Assembly: GCA_902794895.1 (NCBI GenBank)
Contig: CADBIY010000001.1
Coordinates: 62,001 to 126,000 of the forward strand
Direction: 5' to 3'
DNA length: 64,000 bases
Source: Candidatus Avelusimicrobium vaccinum
GTDB taxonomy: Bacteria; Elusimicrobiota; Elusimicrobia; Elusimicrobiales; Elusimicrobiaceae
Position numbers and translations under genes: made by a program. Of this stretch, positions 54,901 to 60,401 are shown piece after piece. The notes under the pieces are model-generated. The model was not told the origin of the DNA, did no database searches, and was given only the letters and a program-made list of their open reading frames with translations. The first letter of the stretch is position 1. The number at the start of each line of letters is the position of its first letter.

Positions 54901-55145
54901 TGATTGAAGCCGCTTTCCAATGTTGTGGTTTCCAAGATATGACCGTGGAACACAAAATGACGTTGCCGGACGGAATTGCGGAATTGGCCGTATTTAAACG
55001 CGAAATTCCACCTGCCAAACTCTATCTGTATGGTGTTAACCGCGGGAATACCGTGGATGGAAAAACCTTACATGATGCGTATGTGTTTGATGAGCAGGGC
55101 AATGTGTGGGTGGAAGTACACGGCTATCAGGCCATTGGCCAGTAA
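45987..55145 (+). CDS. Giant PUFA-synthase/type I PKS-like protein, KS-AT-KS-ACPx4-KR-DH
   Basis: A 3052-residue synthase. Order: KS1 about 5-470 (Cys216 in DAACATS, His350 in EAHGTST, His389 in IGHAKA); acyltransferase about 610-925 (Ser711 in GHSLG); KS2 about 990-1505 (Cys1241 in AACAST, His1389, His1429); four carrier domains about 1605-2085, each in Pro/Ala/Val linkers; KR about 2210-2725 (TGSGRGIG, Tyr in SDYASAND); dehydratase about 2770-3052 (His2803 in DHAIEGTPYVPG). Each carrier reads LGIDTVKQAE, with Thr1644, 1774, 1903 and 2043 where Ser normally holds phosphopantetheine. No enoyl reductase. Start follows CAGGAGA; downstream are a PPTase and a carboxyltransferase. The product is unknown, probably an unusual fatty acid. 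Confidence 0.88.
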   Translation: MTTKYLEPIAVIGIGAVMPGALTKDEFWNNIQAGKYCITEIPSSYWDYKLFYSPDHKAEDKLYSKIGGFIPQEFKFNPLKYRIPPQIAKQMDTVQHLAIETTRMALEDAGYDKKEFDHNRTAVIIGNSMGGMKNEMSNTRLNRPFIYEILKETPTFKSLAPSQAQQMLSEMDEGVRQKFTPVTEDSMPGELANVIAGRVANVFDVHGTNFTVDAACATSLAAVDQAVNGLRMGNFDMAIAGGVDQMMSPSAYIKFCKIGALSEKGSCPFDAKADGFVMAEGAGMVILKRLSDAVKDGDRVYAVIRAVGASSDGKGKGITAPNPKGQKIAVEKTFEQVEYTPGDVGLIEAHGTSTRVGDAVELGALNEIFSPYAKPGTIGLGSVKSQIGHAKAAAGIASLIKTSLALYNKVLPPSVNFETPNPTVDWNTTPFRVITQAQPWPGGKIRRANVSAFGFGGTNFHVALEEMNDSLLKKPEPAPTVVAAAPISTPKQENVNMTQYTLHVPGEKIQSDVLTFSAATKQELFNVLDKALVAIEYDPTYLPRISYQNHVAKPGKFAVTINVETPEKLKEKIEFFKKTASSQEVWEQESLYLRMKGIYPFTPSEIKPKVCFMFPGQGSQYVDMMKDLASKYKIVQDTFDEADRLLTGIIGQTLTETLWSKPGETKEQIAAREAAIKKTEMTQPAVLTADIAMMRLLSSFGIKPDVVMGHSLGEYAAAVAAGIFDFENGLKAVCTRGKVMSEIKVEDNGKMASIAAPVERVEPELARISGYVAVANKNCPTQTVIAGASKSIDDAIKMFTDMGVQAVQIPVSHAFHSAIVRPAMPQYRAFLDTLTFHAPKMPITTNVTAEFYPSDPEKIKDLMVTQISHSVEWIKQLQTTYDSGVRLFVECGPKRVLSALASNTLADKKDIKVLASNHPKKGGIVEFNDLFANLISSGIHIDWKGTDMAGDHSIYNPAFTNWVTGNQTTVVKQPVNTGTALPTGNTDRTNVVISGIAAGGPGSWDKIFREGVLDEILSGRNMIEPVSSEIQQKQIDKHVEFVIKSKDGNHRFERLTSASQAIKLSAKGGAFDLEKEFGLPAKWVRSMDRSFQLAIAAGILALKDAGIPLVLYYKPTSTGGYLPDRWGLPAEMIDETGVIFTSAFPVANSMMGDLTKRVTGLLNNKTAKEVRAFCDKFISQIADPALKAEIEAWYQQNFKDKEIEPQAFTSEFILKTIIIAHSHFCQWIRARGPATAMSAACASTAQAIAVAQDWIKLGRCKRVIVISADDITNDNVSEWILTAFLASGAATTEADVTKAALPFDRRRNGMIVGMGAVSLVVEEESEVIKRGLKPLARLLSTEIANSGFHVTRLDVGHVAKVMDRLVARAEKDFGLNRSDIAKQLVFISHETYTPARGGSASAEAYALKSTFGKDVSNVIVSNTKGFTGHSMGAGLEDAIAVRCLNTGLVPPIANFKEADPELEGITLSKGGHYNFKYALRLAAGFGSQLGMTLLEKVWQEGEPRIADEAKHAAWLKAISGQENPVLEVVQNTLRIKDNYRHGVKPSLVMEGSQAFVDKVNAVHATQPAAAISAAVETPAPTPVVAPAPVQTAPAVTPVAAPKAQALDEATVTKEVVNMVAEKTGYPEDMLDIDLDMEADLGIDTVKQAELFASLREHYGIAQQDGIQLKDYPTIRHCIKFVLANAGKPAAQTPVAPAVTPAPVATPTPVVQPAPVVTPVAVPTPVAAPVAPKAVALDEATVTKEVVNMVAEKTGYPEDMLELDLDMEADLGIDTVKQAELFAAMREHYGIAAQDGIQLKDYPTIRHCIKFVLANAGKPAATVAPAVSPAPVAPAPVAPMAQPAPAVTPVAAPAPVAAPAPKAVALDEATVTKEVVNMVAEKTGYPEDMLELDLDMEADLGIDTVKQAELFAAMREHYGIAAQDGIQLKDYPTIRHCIKFVLSNAGGTNVSSEAPVQAAQPAPAVSAAVETPAPVVTPAPTPVVAPAPVQAAPAVTPVAAPKAQALDEATVTKEIVAMVAEKTGYPEDMLELDLDMEADLGIDTVKQAELFAAMREHYGIAAQDGIQLKDYPTIRHCINFALKNTASQPQAVVAPAAVETPVPVVTPAPTPVVAPAPIQAAPAVTPAPAVIQPEKAEPLPQTHVATVQEAVPTAGKVEKPSTDMLTTNPTAPIEHHESLAERPEREGYAGEHCHEKKLRSVTVVAPAPLSERENRRLSKDRTVLIFADNSQLIKAYQEECKELGVKYHVFTTLKTRSKNTTIVNWESYEETEAALKEYAAEDPNIQGIVYLLGANVKKFDKKVSPHTELTKYVMPLFIALRVFEKGLANRSDADTFFAVNTKIDGTFGYTTKDEFNPISGALCGGTTCYRKDVYERTGAIAKLLDFEPTVTPDEMAVKTMDEVLHGDLRLMIGTRGGERTTILSVPVRLDRSVKHFDLTGKTIIFTGSGRGIGAMLSQKIAAQYHSKIIVLDIIEIQEKTPLWATMNEAELAALKKQIWEDLKADPTQKATPVLLERAFGRVKDSITLYNNLQKLRELGSDVEYYHCDVLNSSMVKEVCTKIKAKNGRVDGLIHFAGLERSKLIYDKDPAEYYRIFDVKATSFASFLANNIVKDGGFFAFASSIAGKYGNLGQSDYASANDYLAKSAFSLTNQGYRAVAIAMSAYKNVGMGVRAGVETFLRSNGVDFVDPEDGMQIFLDEIVYGTVPEIVLTGSLGRLDWDHQHRLEMDEIVPEGNDTPQGGTPSAPSAPAKTPASTPVTPAVQGPDVSKATHFLGTVGSLVKGAEIHLEKEFNLESDPYLADHAIEGTPYVPGVMGIETFVETATALTGSMPQGLKDVHFYLPIKLLRNRPQAVRVIGKAQAGEVAMEIESDFINSKGIKMGNTRRHFTAKVLNNGFVSTWQQVKAEALSGIQGTPIVSAEEIYQKYFHGPSFQVLGGILRVDKHASLAVYNTTPRPQWNDAPRTLLANPMLIEAAFQCCGFQDMTVEHKMTLPDGIAELAVFKREIPPAKLYLYGVNRGNTVDGKTLHDAYVFDEQGNVWVEVHGYQAIGQ
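50800..52240 (+). repeat. Four tandem carrier-domain repeats with Pro/Ala linkers
   Basis: Units of about 240 coding bases start near 50800, 51190, 51579 and 52000, separated by 130-190 bases of Pro/Ala/Val/Thr-rich linker. Units 2-4 are almost identical in DNA; units 3 and 4 differ at one base over about 130 positions. This points to recent duplication or gene conversion and to possible copy-number change. Confidence 0.9.
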
Positions 55146-55153
55146 GTTGGATA

Positions 55154-55780
55154 ATGACGTACCAAGTGGAAGTAATTGATTTAGCAAAGCTGCCTCCTGG
55201 CAATAAGGTGCTGACGCAACAGGAACAAGTCTATTATGATACTTTACGTGTTCCTAAGCGACGCACTGAGTGGTTGGGAGGCCGCTTTGCGTTAAAGCGA
55301 TTGCTGTCCAAGACCGAGCAAGTAGATGTAAAGCAAGTAGAAATTTTGCCCACTGTTGATGGGAAACCGATGGTAACAGTAAGGGGAAAAACATATGCTG
55401 GCGCGTTTAGCATTACGCATAGCCACGGGTTTGCCGTAGCGGCATTAGATACGCAGGCAGATTATATCGGCATTGATTTGGAAAAAGTGGAGCACCGTAT
55501 TGATGCGTGGAAGACTGGATTTTTCCACCCGGACGAATTGACCGGAACAGGGGATGAATTTTTAACCGCTCTTTGGACACAAAAAGAAGCGGTCGTAAAA
55601 TTGCTGGGCACCGGACTTTCGCTGAACAGTTTTGACGTACGCTGTGTGCAAGGAAAAGTGCAATTTTACGGGGCGGCTTTGGAAGTTTATCATCAATTAG
55701 GTTGTCCGCAAATTTCACTCTCTACGACGTCTCTTTTGCCGGGGTTTATGTTTAGTGTTGCCCAAGGGCAGTTTTCGTAA
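55154..55780 (+). CDS. 4'-phosphopantetheinyl transferase (Sfp type)
   Basis: A 208-residue PPTase that activates carrier domains using CoA. The motifs are FSITHSHGFAVAA, IGIDLEKVEHR (Mg-binding Asp and Glu) and WTQKEAVVKLLGTGL (WxxKEAxxK). It lies eight bases after the synthase gene and must be its dedicated activator. ATG at 55154 is chosen; an upstream in-frame start lies inside the synthase gene. Its substrate would have to present Thr rather than Ser. Confidence 0.9.
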   Translation: MTYQVEVIDLAKLPPGNKVLTQQEQVYYDTLRVPKRRTEWLGGRFALKRLLSKTEQVDVKQVEILPTVDGKPMVTVRGKTYAGAFSITHSHGFAVAALDTQADYIGIDLEKVEHRIDAWKTGFFHPDELTGTGDEFLTALWTQKEAVVKLLGTGLSLNSFDVRCVQGKVQFYGAALEVYHQLGCPQISLSTTSLLPGFMFSVAQGQFS

Positions 55781-55824
55781 GTATTATATAGTAGAATATA
55801 AGTATACCGATTTTGGAGGGAAGT

Positions 55825-57429
55825 ATGATTGAACTTTTTGAAGATCCGCGGCTGGATAAACCATCTAATGATCCGGCTCCGGCCAGTTTGGTAAAATTCA
55901 GACAAATCTCCCAAGATGCCCAAAAAGGCGCCGGCGAAGCCAAAATAAAAGCCCAGCACGAAAAGGGAAAAATGACCGCGCGCGAACGCATTTCTTATTT
56001 ATTAGATAAAGATTCTTTTTTTGAAATCCAAAGTTTAATGGAAAGTTCTTGTACCGATTTTGGAATCAAAGATAAACATATTAAAGGGGACGGTGTGATT
56101 ACCGGCTTTGGCCGTATTAACGGGCGTGAAGTAGCGTTATTTGCGCAAGATTTTACACAATTGGGCGGTTCATTAGGTTTAGCGCACGCACGCAAAATTG
56201 CCGATTTAATGGACCGCGCTATTGAAGCCAAAATTCCGGTTATCGGGTTATTCGATTCCGGCGGGGCCCGTATCCAGGAAGGGGTGGACAGTTTAAACGG
56301 ATTCGGTGAAATTTTTTACCGCAACGTAAAGGCATCTGGTGTGATTCCGCAAATTTCCGTTATTTTAGGGCCGTGCGCGGGGGGGGCGGCTTATTCTCCC
56401 GCACTGACTGATTTTATTTTTATGGTGGAAGGCATCAGCCATATGTTTATTACCGGGCCGGGTGCTGTGAAAGCAGCCACCGGCGAAGAAGTGGATTTTG
56501 ATTCGCTTGGCGGAAGTAAGCCGCATAGTGAAAAAAGCGGGGTGTGTCAATTTGTGGCAAAATCGGAACAAGATTGTTTCCGCCAAGTGCGCGAACTTTT
56601 GTCATTCTTACCGCAAAATTGTGAAGAAACTCCGGCGTTGGACACCACCAGCGATTTAGCCAACCGACCGACCCCGGTATTAGAACGTATTTGCGAAATG
56701 GATCCCAAAAAGGCGTTTCGTATCCATCACGTCATTTGGCGTTTGGCGGATGATTATGCATTCTTTGAAATTCACCAAAATTTTGCTAAAAACGTGGTAA
56801 CCGGATTTATCCGTTTAGGTGGACAGGTAGTAGGGGTTGTTGCCAACAATCCGGCTCATTTGGGCGGTGCGCTTGATTGTGATGCCAGCGATAAAGCCGC
56901 GCGTTTCATCCGCTTTCTAAATGCCTTTAATATTCCGCTTTTAACCTTGGTGGATACGGGCGGATATTTGCCCGGTGTTCAGCAAGAGCACGGCGGTATT
57001 ATCCGTCATGGGGCGAAACTCCTTTACGCATATAGCGAAGCCTCCATTCCCAAGGTAACGTTGGTATTACGCAAAGCCTACGGCGGCGCGTATATTGCGA
57101 TGGGCTCTAAATTTTTAGGCGGTGATTTTAACTTTGCTTTCCCAAGTGCTGAAATTGCCGTTATGGGGCCGCGCGGGGCGGTGGAAATTTTATATTCGCG
57201 CGATTTAAAAGCGCAAACCGATCCTGCCAAAAAAGAAGAACTGAAAATGAAAATGACGCAGGAATATTCGGATAAGTTCGCTTCTCCTTACCAGGCGGCC
57301 ACGAACGGTTCTATCAACGAAATTATTGAACCGGCCGAAGCGCGCGCAAAAATTGTGCGGGCCTTCCAAGTGTTGCGTACTAAACGCGATCCGAAACGCA
57401 ATCCGCATAAGGGAAATATTCCTTTGTAA
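55825..57429 (+). CDS. Acyl-CoA carboxylase carboxyltransferase (PccB/MmdA-like)
   Basis: A 534-residue carboxyltransferase with two crotonase-fold halves. GLFDSGGARIQEGVDSL and GPCAGGAAYSPAL are the acyl-CoA and oxyanion signatures of the first half; VDTGGYLPGVQQEHGGIIRHGAKLLYA and KAYGGAYIAMGSK those of the second. It resembles propionyl-CoA carboxylase beta and methylmalonyl-CoA decarboxylase alpha chains. Here it follows the synthase and PPTase genes, so it probably makes malonyl- or methylmalonyl-CoA extender units together with AccC and a carrier. GGAGGG precedes ATG 55825. Confidence 0.9.
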   Translation: MIELFEDPRLDKPSNDPAPASLVKFRQISQDAQKGAGEAKIKAQHEKGKMTARERISYLLDKDSFFEIQSLMESSCTDFGIKDKHIKGDGVITGFGRINGREVALFAQDFTQLGGSLGLAHARKIADLMDRAIEAKIPVIGLFDSGGARIQEGVDSLNGFGEIFYRNVKASGVIPQISVILGPCAGGAAYSPALTDFIFMVEGISHMFITGPGAVKAATGEEVDFDSLGGSKPHSEKSGVCQFVAKSEQDCFRQVRELLSFLPQNCEETPALDTTSDLANRPTPVLERICEMDPKKAFRIHHVIWRLADDYAFFEIHQNFAKNVVTGFIRLGGQVVGVVANNPAHLGGALDCDASDKAARFIRFLNAFNIPLLTLVDTGGYLPGVQQEHGGIIRHGAKLLYAYSEASIPKVTLVLRKAYGGAYIAMGSKFLGGDFNFAFPSAEIAVMGPRGAVEILYSRDLKAQTDPAKKEELKMKMTQEYSDKFASPYQAATNGSINEIIEPAEARAKIVRAFQVLRTKRDPKRNPHKGNIPL

Positions 57430-57436
57430 CCCAACT

Positions 57437-57463
57437 AAAAGGCCCTTTTTCAAGGGCCTTTTT
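57437..57463. terminator. Bidirectional terminator
   Basis: AAAAGGCCC/GGGCCTTTTT hairpin between convergent genes. Confidence 0.85.
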
Positions 57464-57469
57464 ACTGCT

Positions 57470-58081
57470 TTATTTCTTGCCTAATATCCGCACCCGCTCA
57501 TCAATCGGCAAAAAATCTTTTGGTTGCGGTGGTTCGTAAGGTTGTCCAAATGGCATTTGTGCAATTAACTTCCAAGAGGGGGGCGTTTGAAATAATTGTT
57601 GTACGCCTTCATCTATCAGCGGATTATAGTGTTGTAAACTGGCCCCTACGCCGCTTTGCGCCAGTGCCGTCCAAATCATAAATTCCAACATTCCGTTAGA
57701 TTGGTAAGCCCAAAGCGGAAAGTTATCTTTATACGTCGGAAATTTCGCTTGCAATTCCTCTACTGTTTTCCATTCTTCAAAGTATAACAGGGTGCCGAAA
57801 GCAGCGTCAAACGAGGCAATTTTTTCTTGTGTGGGCGCAAATTTACCGGCGGGAATTTTATCACGCAGAACGTCAAGAGTTAATTTCCAAAATTGATGAT
57901 GTTGTTCATGAAACAGCACCAGAACGCGTGCACTTTGACTGTTAAATGCGCTGGGTACTTGTTTTACGCATTCGCGCACGAGATGTTCAATTTGTGCCGG
58001 ATTTAATGGACTTTGTCCATTCAGCGCGTAGCACGAACGGCGCCTTGCTACGGCTGTTAAAAATTGATTTGTTTTTTCCAT
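57470..58081 (-). CDS. Nitroreductase-like protein (Frm2/HBN1 type)
   Basis: A 203-residue FMN-dependent nitroreductase-fold protein. RRRSCYALN near the N-terminus (the RRSxRxF-type FMN loop) and GVGASLQHYNPLID correspond to the subgroup of yeast Frm2 and bacterial YdgI-like enzymes, some of which are linked to fatty-acid signalling. Substrate unknown. AAGGAG precedes the start. Confidence 0.8.
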   Translation of the reverse strand: MEKTNQFLTAVARRRSCYALNGQSPLNPAQIEHLVRECVKQVPSAFNSQSARVLVLFHEQHHQFWKLTLDVLRDKIPAGKFAPTQEKIASFDAAFGTLLYFEEWKTVEELQAKFPTYKDNFPLWAYQSNGMLEFMIWTALAQSGVGASLQHYNPLIDEGVQQLFQTPPSWKLIAQMPFGQPYEPPQPKDFLPIDERVRILGKK

Positions 58082-58177
58082 AAGATCTCCTTGTTAGTAG
58101 GATAAATTTTTTATGAATTTTCTACAAGAAGTTTTTTAATTAGAAAAAAAGCGTGCTGTTGCGTCCAAACAAAATAC

Positions 58178-58207
58178 TTGACTTATGTTTTTTTTTCTTG
58201 ATACACT
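58178..58207 (+). promoter_or_regulatory. T-tract pilin promoter
   Basis: TTGACT (58178-58183), 18-base spacer with nine T in a row, TACACT (58202-58207). Confidence 0.7.
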
Positions 58208-58243
58208 TCTTTTATAGTTACCATTAAAACAAAAGGAGTAAAT

Positions 58244-58759
58244 ATGAAACATTGTAATACGGGCCGTTTGGGCTTTACATTAATAGAGTTGCTGGTAGTT
58301 GTGCTGATTATTGGTATTTTGGCAAGCGTGGCGTTGCCTCAATATCAAATGGCTGTGGAGAAAGCGCGAGCTGCGGAAGCATGGACGATACTTAAAGCAG
58401 TAAATGATGCGCAAAAAATAAAAAATTTTGAAGAAGATACACAAGATGTTTTGTATCCATTAGACGAACTGGGGATTACATTGGTTGATAAAAATGGATC
58501 TTCCGTTACAGGTACAAGCTTTGATGGGGGATATTATAAGTACATGAATTGGAATGTGGATGATGTTAACACTTTTGTCGCTGCTCACCATCATGCCCCA
58601 AGTGGAGCACAATATTGGCTATATATTAAGGACGGGAAAAGAATCTGTGGAGCGCCCCTTTACACCGGAGAAGAAGGAAAAAGAAAATGTAAAGCGCTGA
58701 TTGGAAGTAAAATCTGGGCTGGAACATGCATTACTACGGGAAATTGTTTTGTCGAATAA
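58244..58759 (+). CDS. Type IV pilin (PilE-like)
   Basis: A 171-residue prepilin. The leader ends in RLG, then [20 protein letters not shown] with Glu at +5 and [16 protein letters not shown]. The globular part (YPLDELGITLVDKNGSSVTG and so on) is the intact counterpart of the broken gene at 9012. Cys pairs at the end (RICGA, KRKCKAL, GTCITTGNCF) suggest a disulfide loop. AAAGGAG precedes ATG; a terminator follows. Confidence 0.85.
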   Translation: MKHCNTGRLGFTLIELLVVVLIIGILASVALPQYQMAVEKARAAEAWTILKAVNDAQKIKNFEEDTQDVLYPLDELGITLVDKNGSSVTGTSFDGGYYKYMNWNVDDVNTFVAAHHHAPSGAQYWLYIKDGKRICGAPLYTGEEGKRKCKALIGSKIWAGTCITTGNCFVE

Positions 58760-58781
58760 AAAACGCTGTATTTTTAACAAT

Positions 58782-58807
58782 AAAAACCCACCTTGTGTGG
58801 GTTTTTT
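58782..58807 (+). terminator. Pilin terminator
   Basis: AAAAACCCAC/GTGGGTTTTTT hairpin. Confidence 0.8.
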
Positions 58808-58811
58808 ATTT

Positions 58812-58873
58812 TCCCCCGGGCGGAGGTTGCCTTCCGGTAAAATTCCTGCCGGATTTTTCCTGCAGGCCGGGCT
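58812..58873. repeat. tRNA-3'-like fragment joined to an intergenic repeat (copy 1)
   Basis: CCCCCGGGCGGAGGTT, a near match to the tRNA-Arg acceptor/T-arm end (CCCCCGGCGGGAGTT), is joined to GCCTTCCGGTAAAATTCCTG, then CGG and a TTTTTCCTGCAGGCCGGGCT end. The second part recurs at 60486 with only two substitutions over about 45 bases. Confidence 0.65.
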
Positions 58874-58907
58874 TGCGGTTAGTAACGTAGCGTGCTTGGG
58901 ATTCAAA

Positions 58908-59017
58908 CTAATTTTTTGCAGTTCTAGGAGTGAATGAGGAAGGTATACTGTCGGAGTCGCGCGCGGTAGCGCGGAGGTATCCGGTCGGGTAAGCAACAAC
59001 GAAATGCGAAAAATTAG
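58908..59017. other. Paired stem-loop element A
   Basis: Outer arms CTAATTTTTTGCA (58908-58920) and TGCGAAAAATTAG (59005-59017) pair over 13 positions with one G-U. The interior has CTAGG, GAGGAAGG, TATACTG, a CGCGC/GCGCG hairpin and, before the 3' arm, CAACAACG. It is homologous to element B. Role unknown; possibly an RNA or a small mobile-repeat remnant. Confidence 0.5.
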
Positions 59018-59021
59018 GAAG

Positions 59022-59049
59022 AATACCCCCGGCGGGAGTTGCCCTCCGG
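59022..59049. repeat. Partial tRNA-Arg 3' end joined to a GCCCTCCGG repeat
   Basis: ATACCCCCGGCGGGAGTT repeats exactly the 3' end of tRNA-Arg with one flanking base (intact copy 59168-59185). At the next base it departs into GCCCTCCGG, close to the GCCTTCCGG joined to the other fragments. Confidence 0.75.
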
Positions 59050-59070
59050 TTATTTGACAGTTTCTTCAAA

Positions 59071-59157
59071 GAAAAAAGAATTATCCCTAGGCACGCCCGA
59101 GGAAAGGATACTGATGTTATCTGACCGAGGGCGTAACAACGGGATAATACTTTTTTC
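59071..59157. other. Paired stem-loop element B
   Basis: Outer arms GAAAAAAGAATTATCCC (59071-59087) and GGGATAATACTTTTTTC (59141-59157) pair with one mismatch in 17. An inner stem ACGCCC/GGGCGT (59093-59098 with 59129-59134) follows. It shares CTAGG, GAGGAAAGG, ATACTG and ACAACG with element A in the same order, while the outer arms differ in sequence. Confidence 0.55.
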
Positions 59158-59167
59158 ACAGAAGAAA

Positions 59168-59241
59168 TACCCCCGGCGGGAGTTGAACTCGCAACCTCTT
59201 CCTTAGGACGGAATCGCTCTATCCAATTGAGCTACGGGGGC
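59168..59241 (-). tRNA. tRNA-Arg (CCT anticodon)
   Basis: A cloverleaf on the minus strand: acceptor GCCCCCG with CGGGGGT, D-arm GCTC/GAGC, anticodon loop GTCCTAA (anticodon CCT), T-arm GCGAG-TTCAACT-CCCGC with one A-C mismatch. CCA is not encoded. It stands six bases from the sigma-factor gene's stop. Confidence 0.88.
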
Positions 59242-59246
59242 GTAAA

Positions 59247-60356
59247 TTATTTTTTAGCAGAATGCTTTCTTTTTTTAGAAGTAGGAGATAACGCTTTTGG
59301 GTTGCCCTTTTTTACTGACTTTTTCAGGGGCGTTTTGTGGACTTTCTTCTTTGTGGTTTTAGAAGCATTTTCTTTTCGGACTTCGTTTTTTTGCGCGTTC
59401 TTTAGCAGTTTTTTCCAAACTGCATCTTCTTCAGCCTCGCCCAAAATATTGGTTTTGTTAGTTTTTCGCAAAGCACTGTGAAGTTTTCGGGTGCGAAAAT
59501 CGTTATTTGGGTTAATTTCTAAAATACCGGCCTTGATGGCTTCCCGGCGCAAGGCGGATACGGCGCGTTCTTCAATTTGGCGCACCCGTTCACGCGATAA
59601 TCCTAAAAGTTCGGCTACTTCTCCCAGCGTTTTAGGCTCATTATCATCCAAGCCGTAACGCATAATGACAATTTGCCGGTCCCGGTCGTTTAAATCTTCC
59701 ATACTTTTTTTAATCGTGTTTGTATTTTCACGTTTTACAAATACATCATGTGGATTGCCGCGGCCGTCATCACTTAACACATCCTCTAACGTCATTTCTT
59801 CTTCCTCATGAACAATAGAGGCTAAAGAATCGACTCCTTTAGCGGCGTTTAAGGTATCCATAATGGATTTAACTTGTCGGGCTGTTAAATTCAGTTCGTG
59901 TGCCATCTCTGCCAACGACGGGTCACGGCCGTTTGCTTCTTTGAGTTCGTTCCACGCACGAAACCATTTTTTTAAATTGCCCCATGCATGAGAAGGAATT
60001 TTAATGGAACCGGATTGTTCTTCAATAAATTTGCGAATATATTGCTCAATCCAATAGATAGCATAGGTAGAAAAGCGAAACCCTTTTTTAGGTTCAAATT
60101 TTTCAATAGCCTGTAAAAGCCCCAGGTTGCCTTCTTCAATCAAATCCATCAGTTCCATCCCCGGGCGCAAGAAACGTTTAGCGGTAGGAATCACTAAGCG
60201 TAAATTCATTTCTACGATCTTATTTTTTGCGGCCGCATCTCCTTTTTTGGCAAGTTTCCATAAGCGGGCGGTTTCTTCCCGGTTTGGGTCTTGGGTAATT
60301 TGGCCTAAATGTTTAAAATATTCGTTTACGCTATCTAAAGAAATATCGTTGTTCAT
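59247..60356 (-). CDS. Sigma-70 family RNA polymerase sigma factor with a basic C-terminal tail
   Basis: This 369-residue sigma factor lacks region 1.1. Regions 1.2-2 (KKGDAAAKNKIVEMNLRLVIPTAKRF, MDLIEEGNLGLLQAIEKFEPKKGFRFSTYAIYWIEQYI), 3 (SHAWGNLKKWFRAW) and 4 (RDRQIVIMRYGLDDNEPKTLGEVAELLGLSRERVRQIEERA) are complete by about residue 283. A further 85 residues follow, ending in a Lys-rich stretch (TTKKKVHKTPLKKSVKKG) unlike other sigma factors I know. The start at 60356 is preferred: TATGAT stands seven bases upstream with a TG extension, while the upstream open frame runs through non-coding repeats. Primary-like or RpoS-like class. Confidence 0.85.
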   Translation of the reverse strand: MNNDISLDSVNEYFKHLGQITQDPNREETARLWKLAKKGDAAAKNKIVEMNLRLVIPTAKRFLRPGMELMDLIEEGNLGLLQAIEKFEPKKGFRFSTYAIYWIEQYIRKFIEEQSGSIKIPSHAWGNLKKWFRAWNELKEANGRDPSLAEMAHELNLTARQVKSIMDTLNAAKGVDSLASIVHEEEEMTLEDVLSDDGRGNPHDVFVKRENTNTIKKSMEDLNDRDRQIVIMRYGLDDNEPKTLGEVAELLGLSRERVRQIEERAVSALRREAIKAGILEINPNNDFRTRKLHSALRKTNKTNILGEAEEDAVWKKLLKNAQKNEVRKENASKTTKKKVHKTPLKKSVKKGNPKALSPTSKKRKHSAKK

Positions 60357-60363
60357 ATATAAC

Positions 60364-60372
60364 ATCATATCA
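60364..60372 (-). promoter_or_regulatory. Extended -10 box of the sigma-factor gene
   Basis: Minus-strand TGaTATGAT, seven bases, ATG at 60356; leaderless or nearly so. Confidence 0.45.
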
Positions 60373-60401
60373 AACTTTACACTTACTTTGCTACCGCACA
60401 A

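Noticed and set aside
58908-59157. Integron attC sites or self-cleaving ribozymes as an explanation of elements A and B
   Set aside because: No RYYYAAC/GTTRRRY pair and no complete hammerhead or twister core; a single CTGATG is not enough.
58619-59159. Two long minus-strand open frames over the pilin end and the repeats
   Set aside because: They cover repeats, tRNA fragments and stem-loop elements; composition is that of translated non-coding DNA and no start site is seen.
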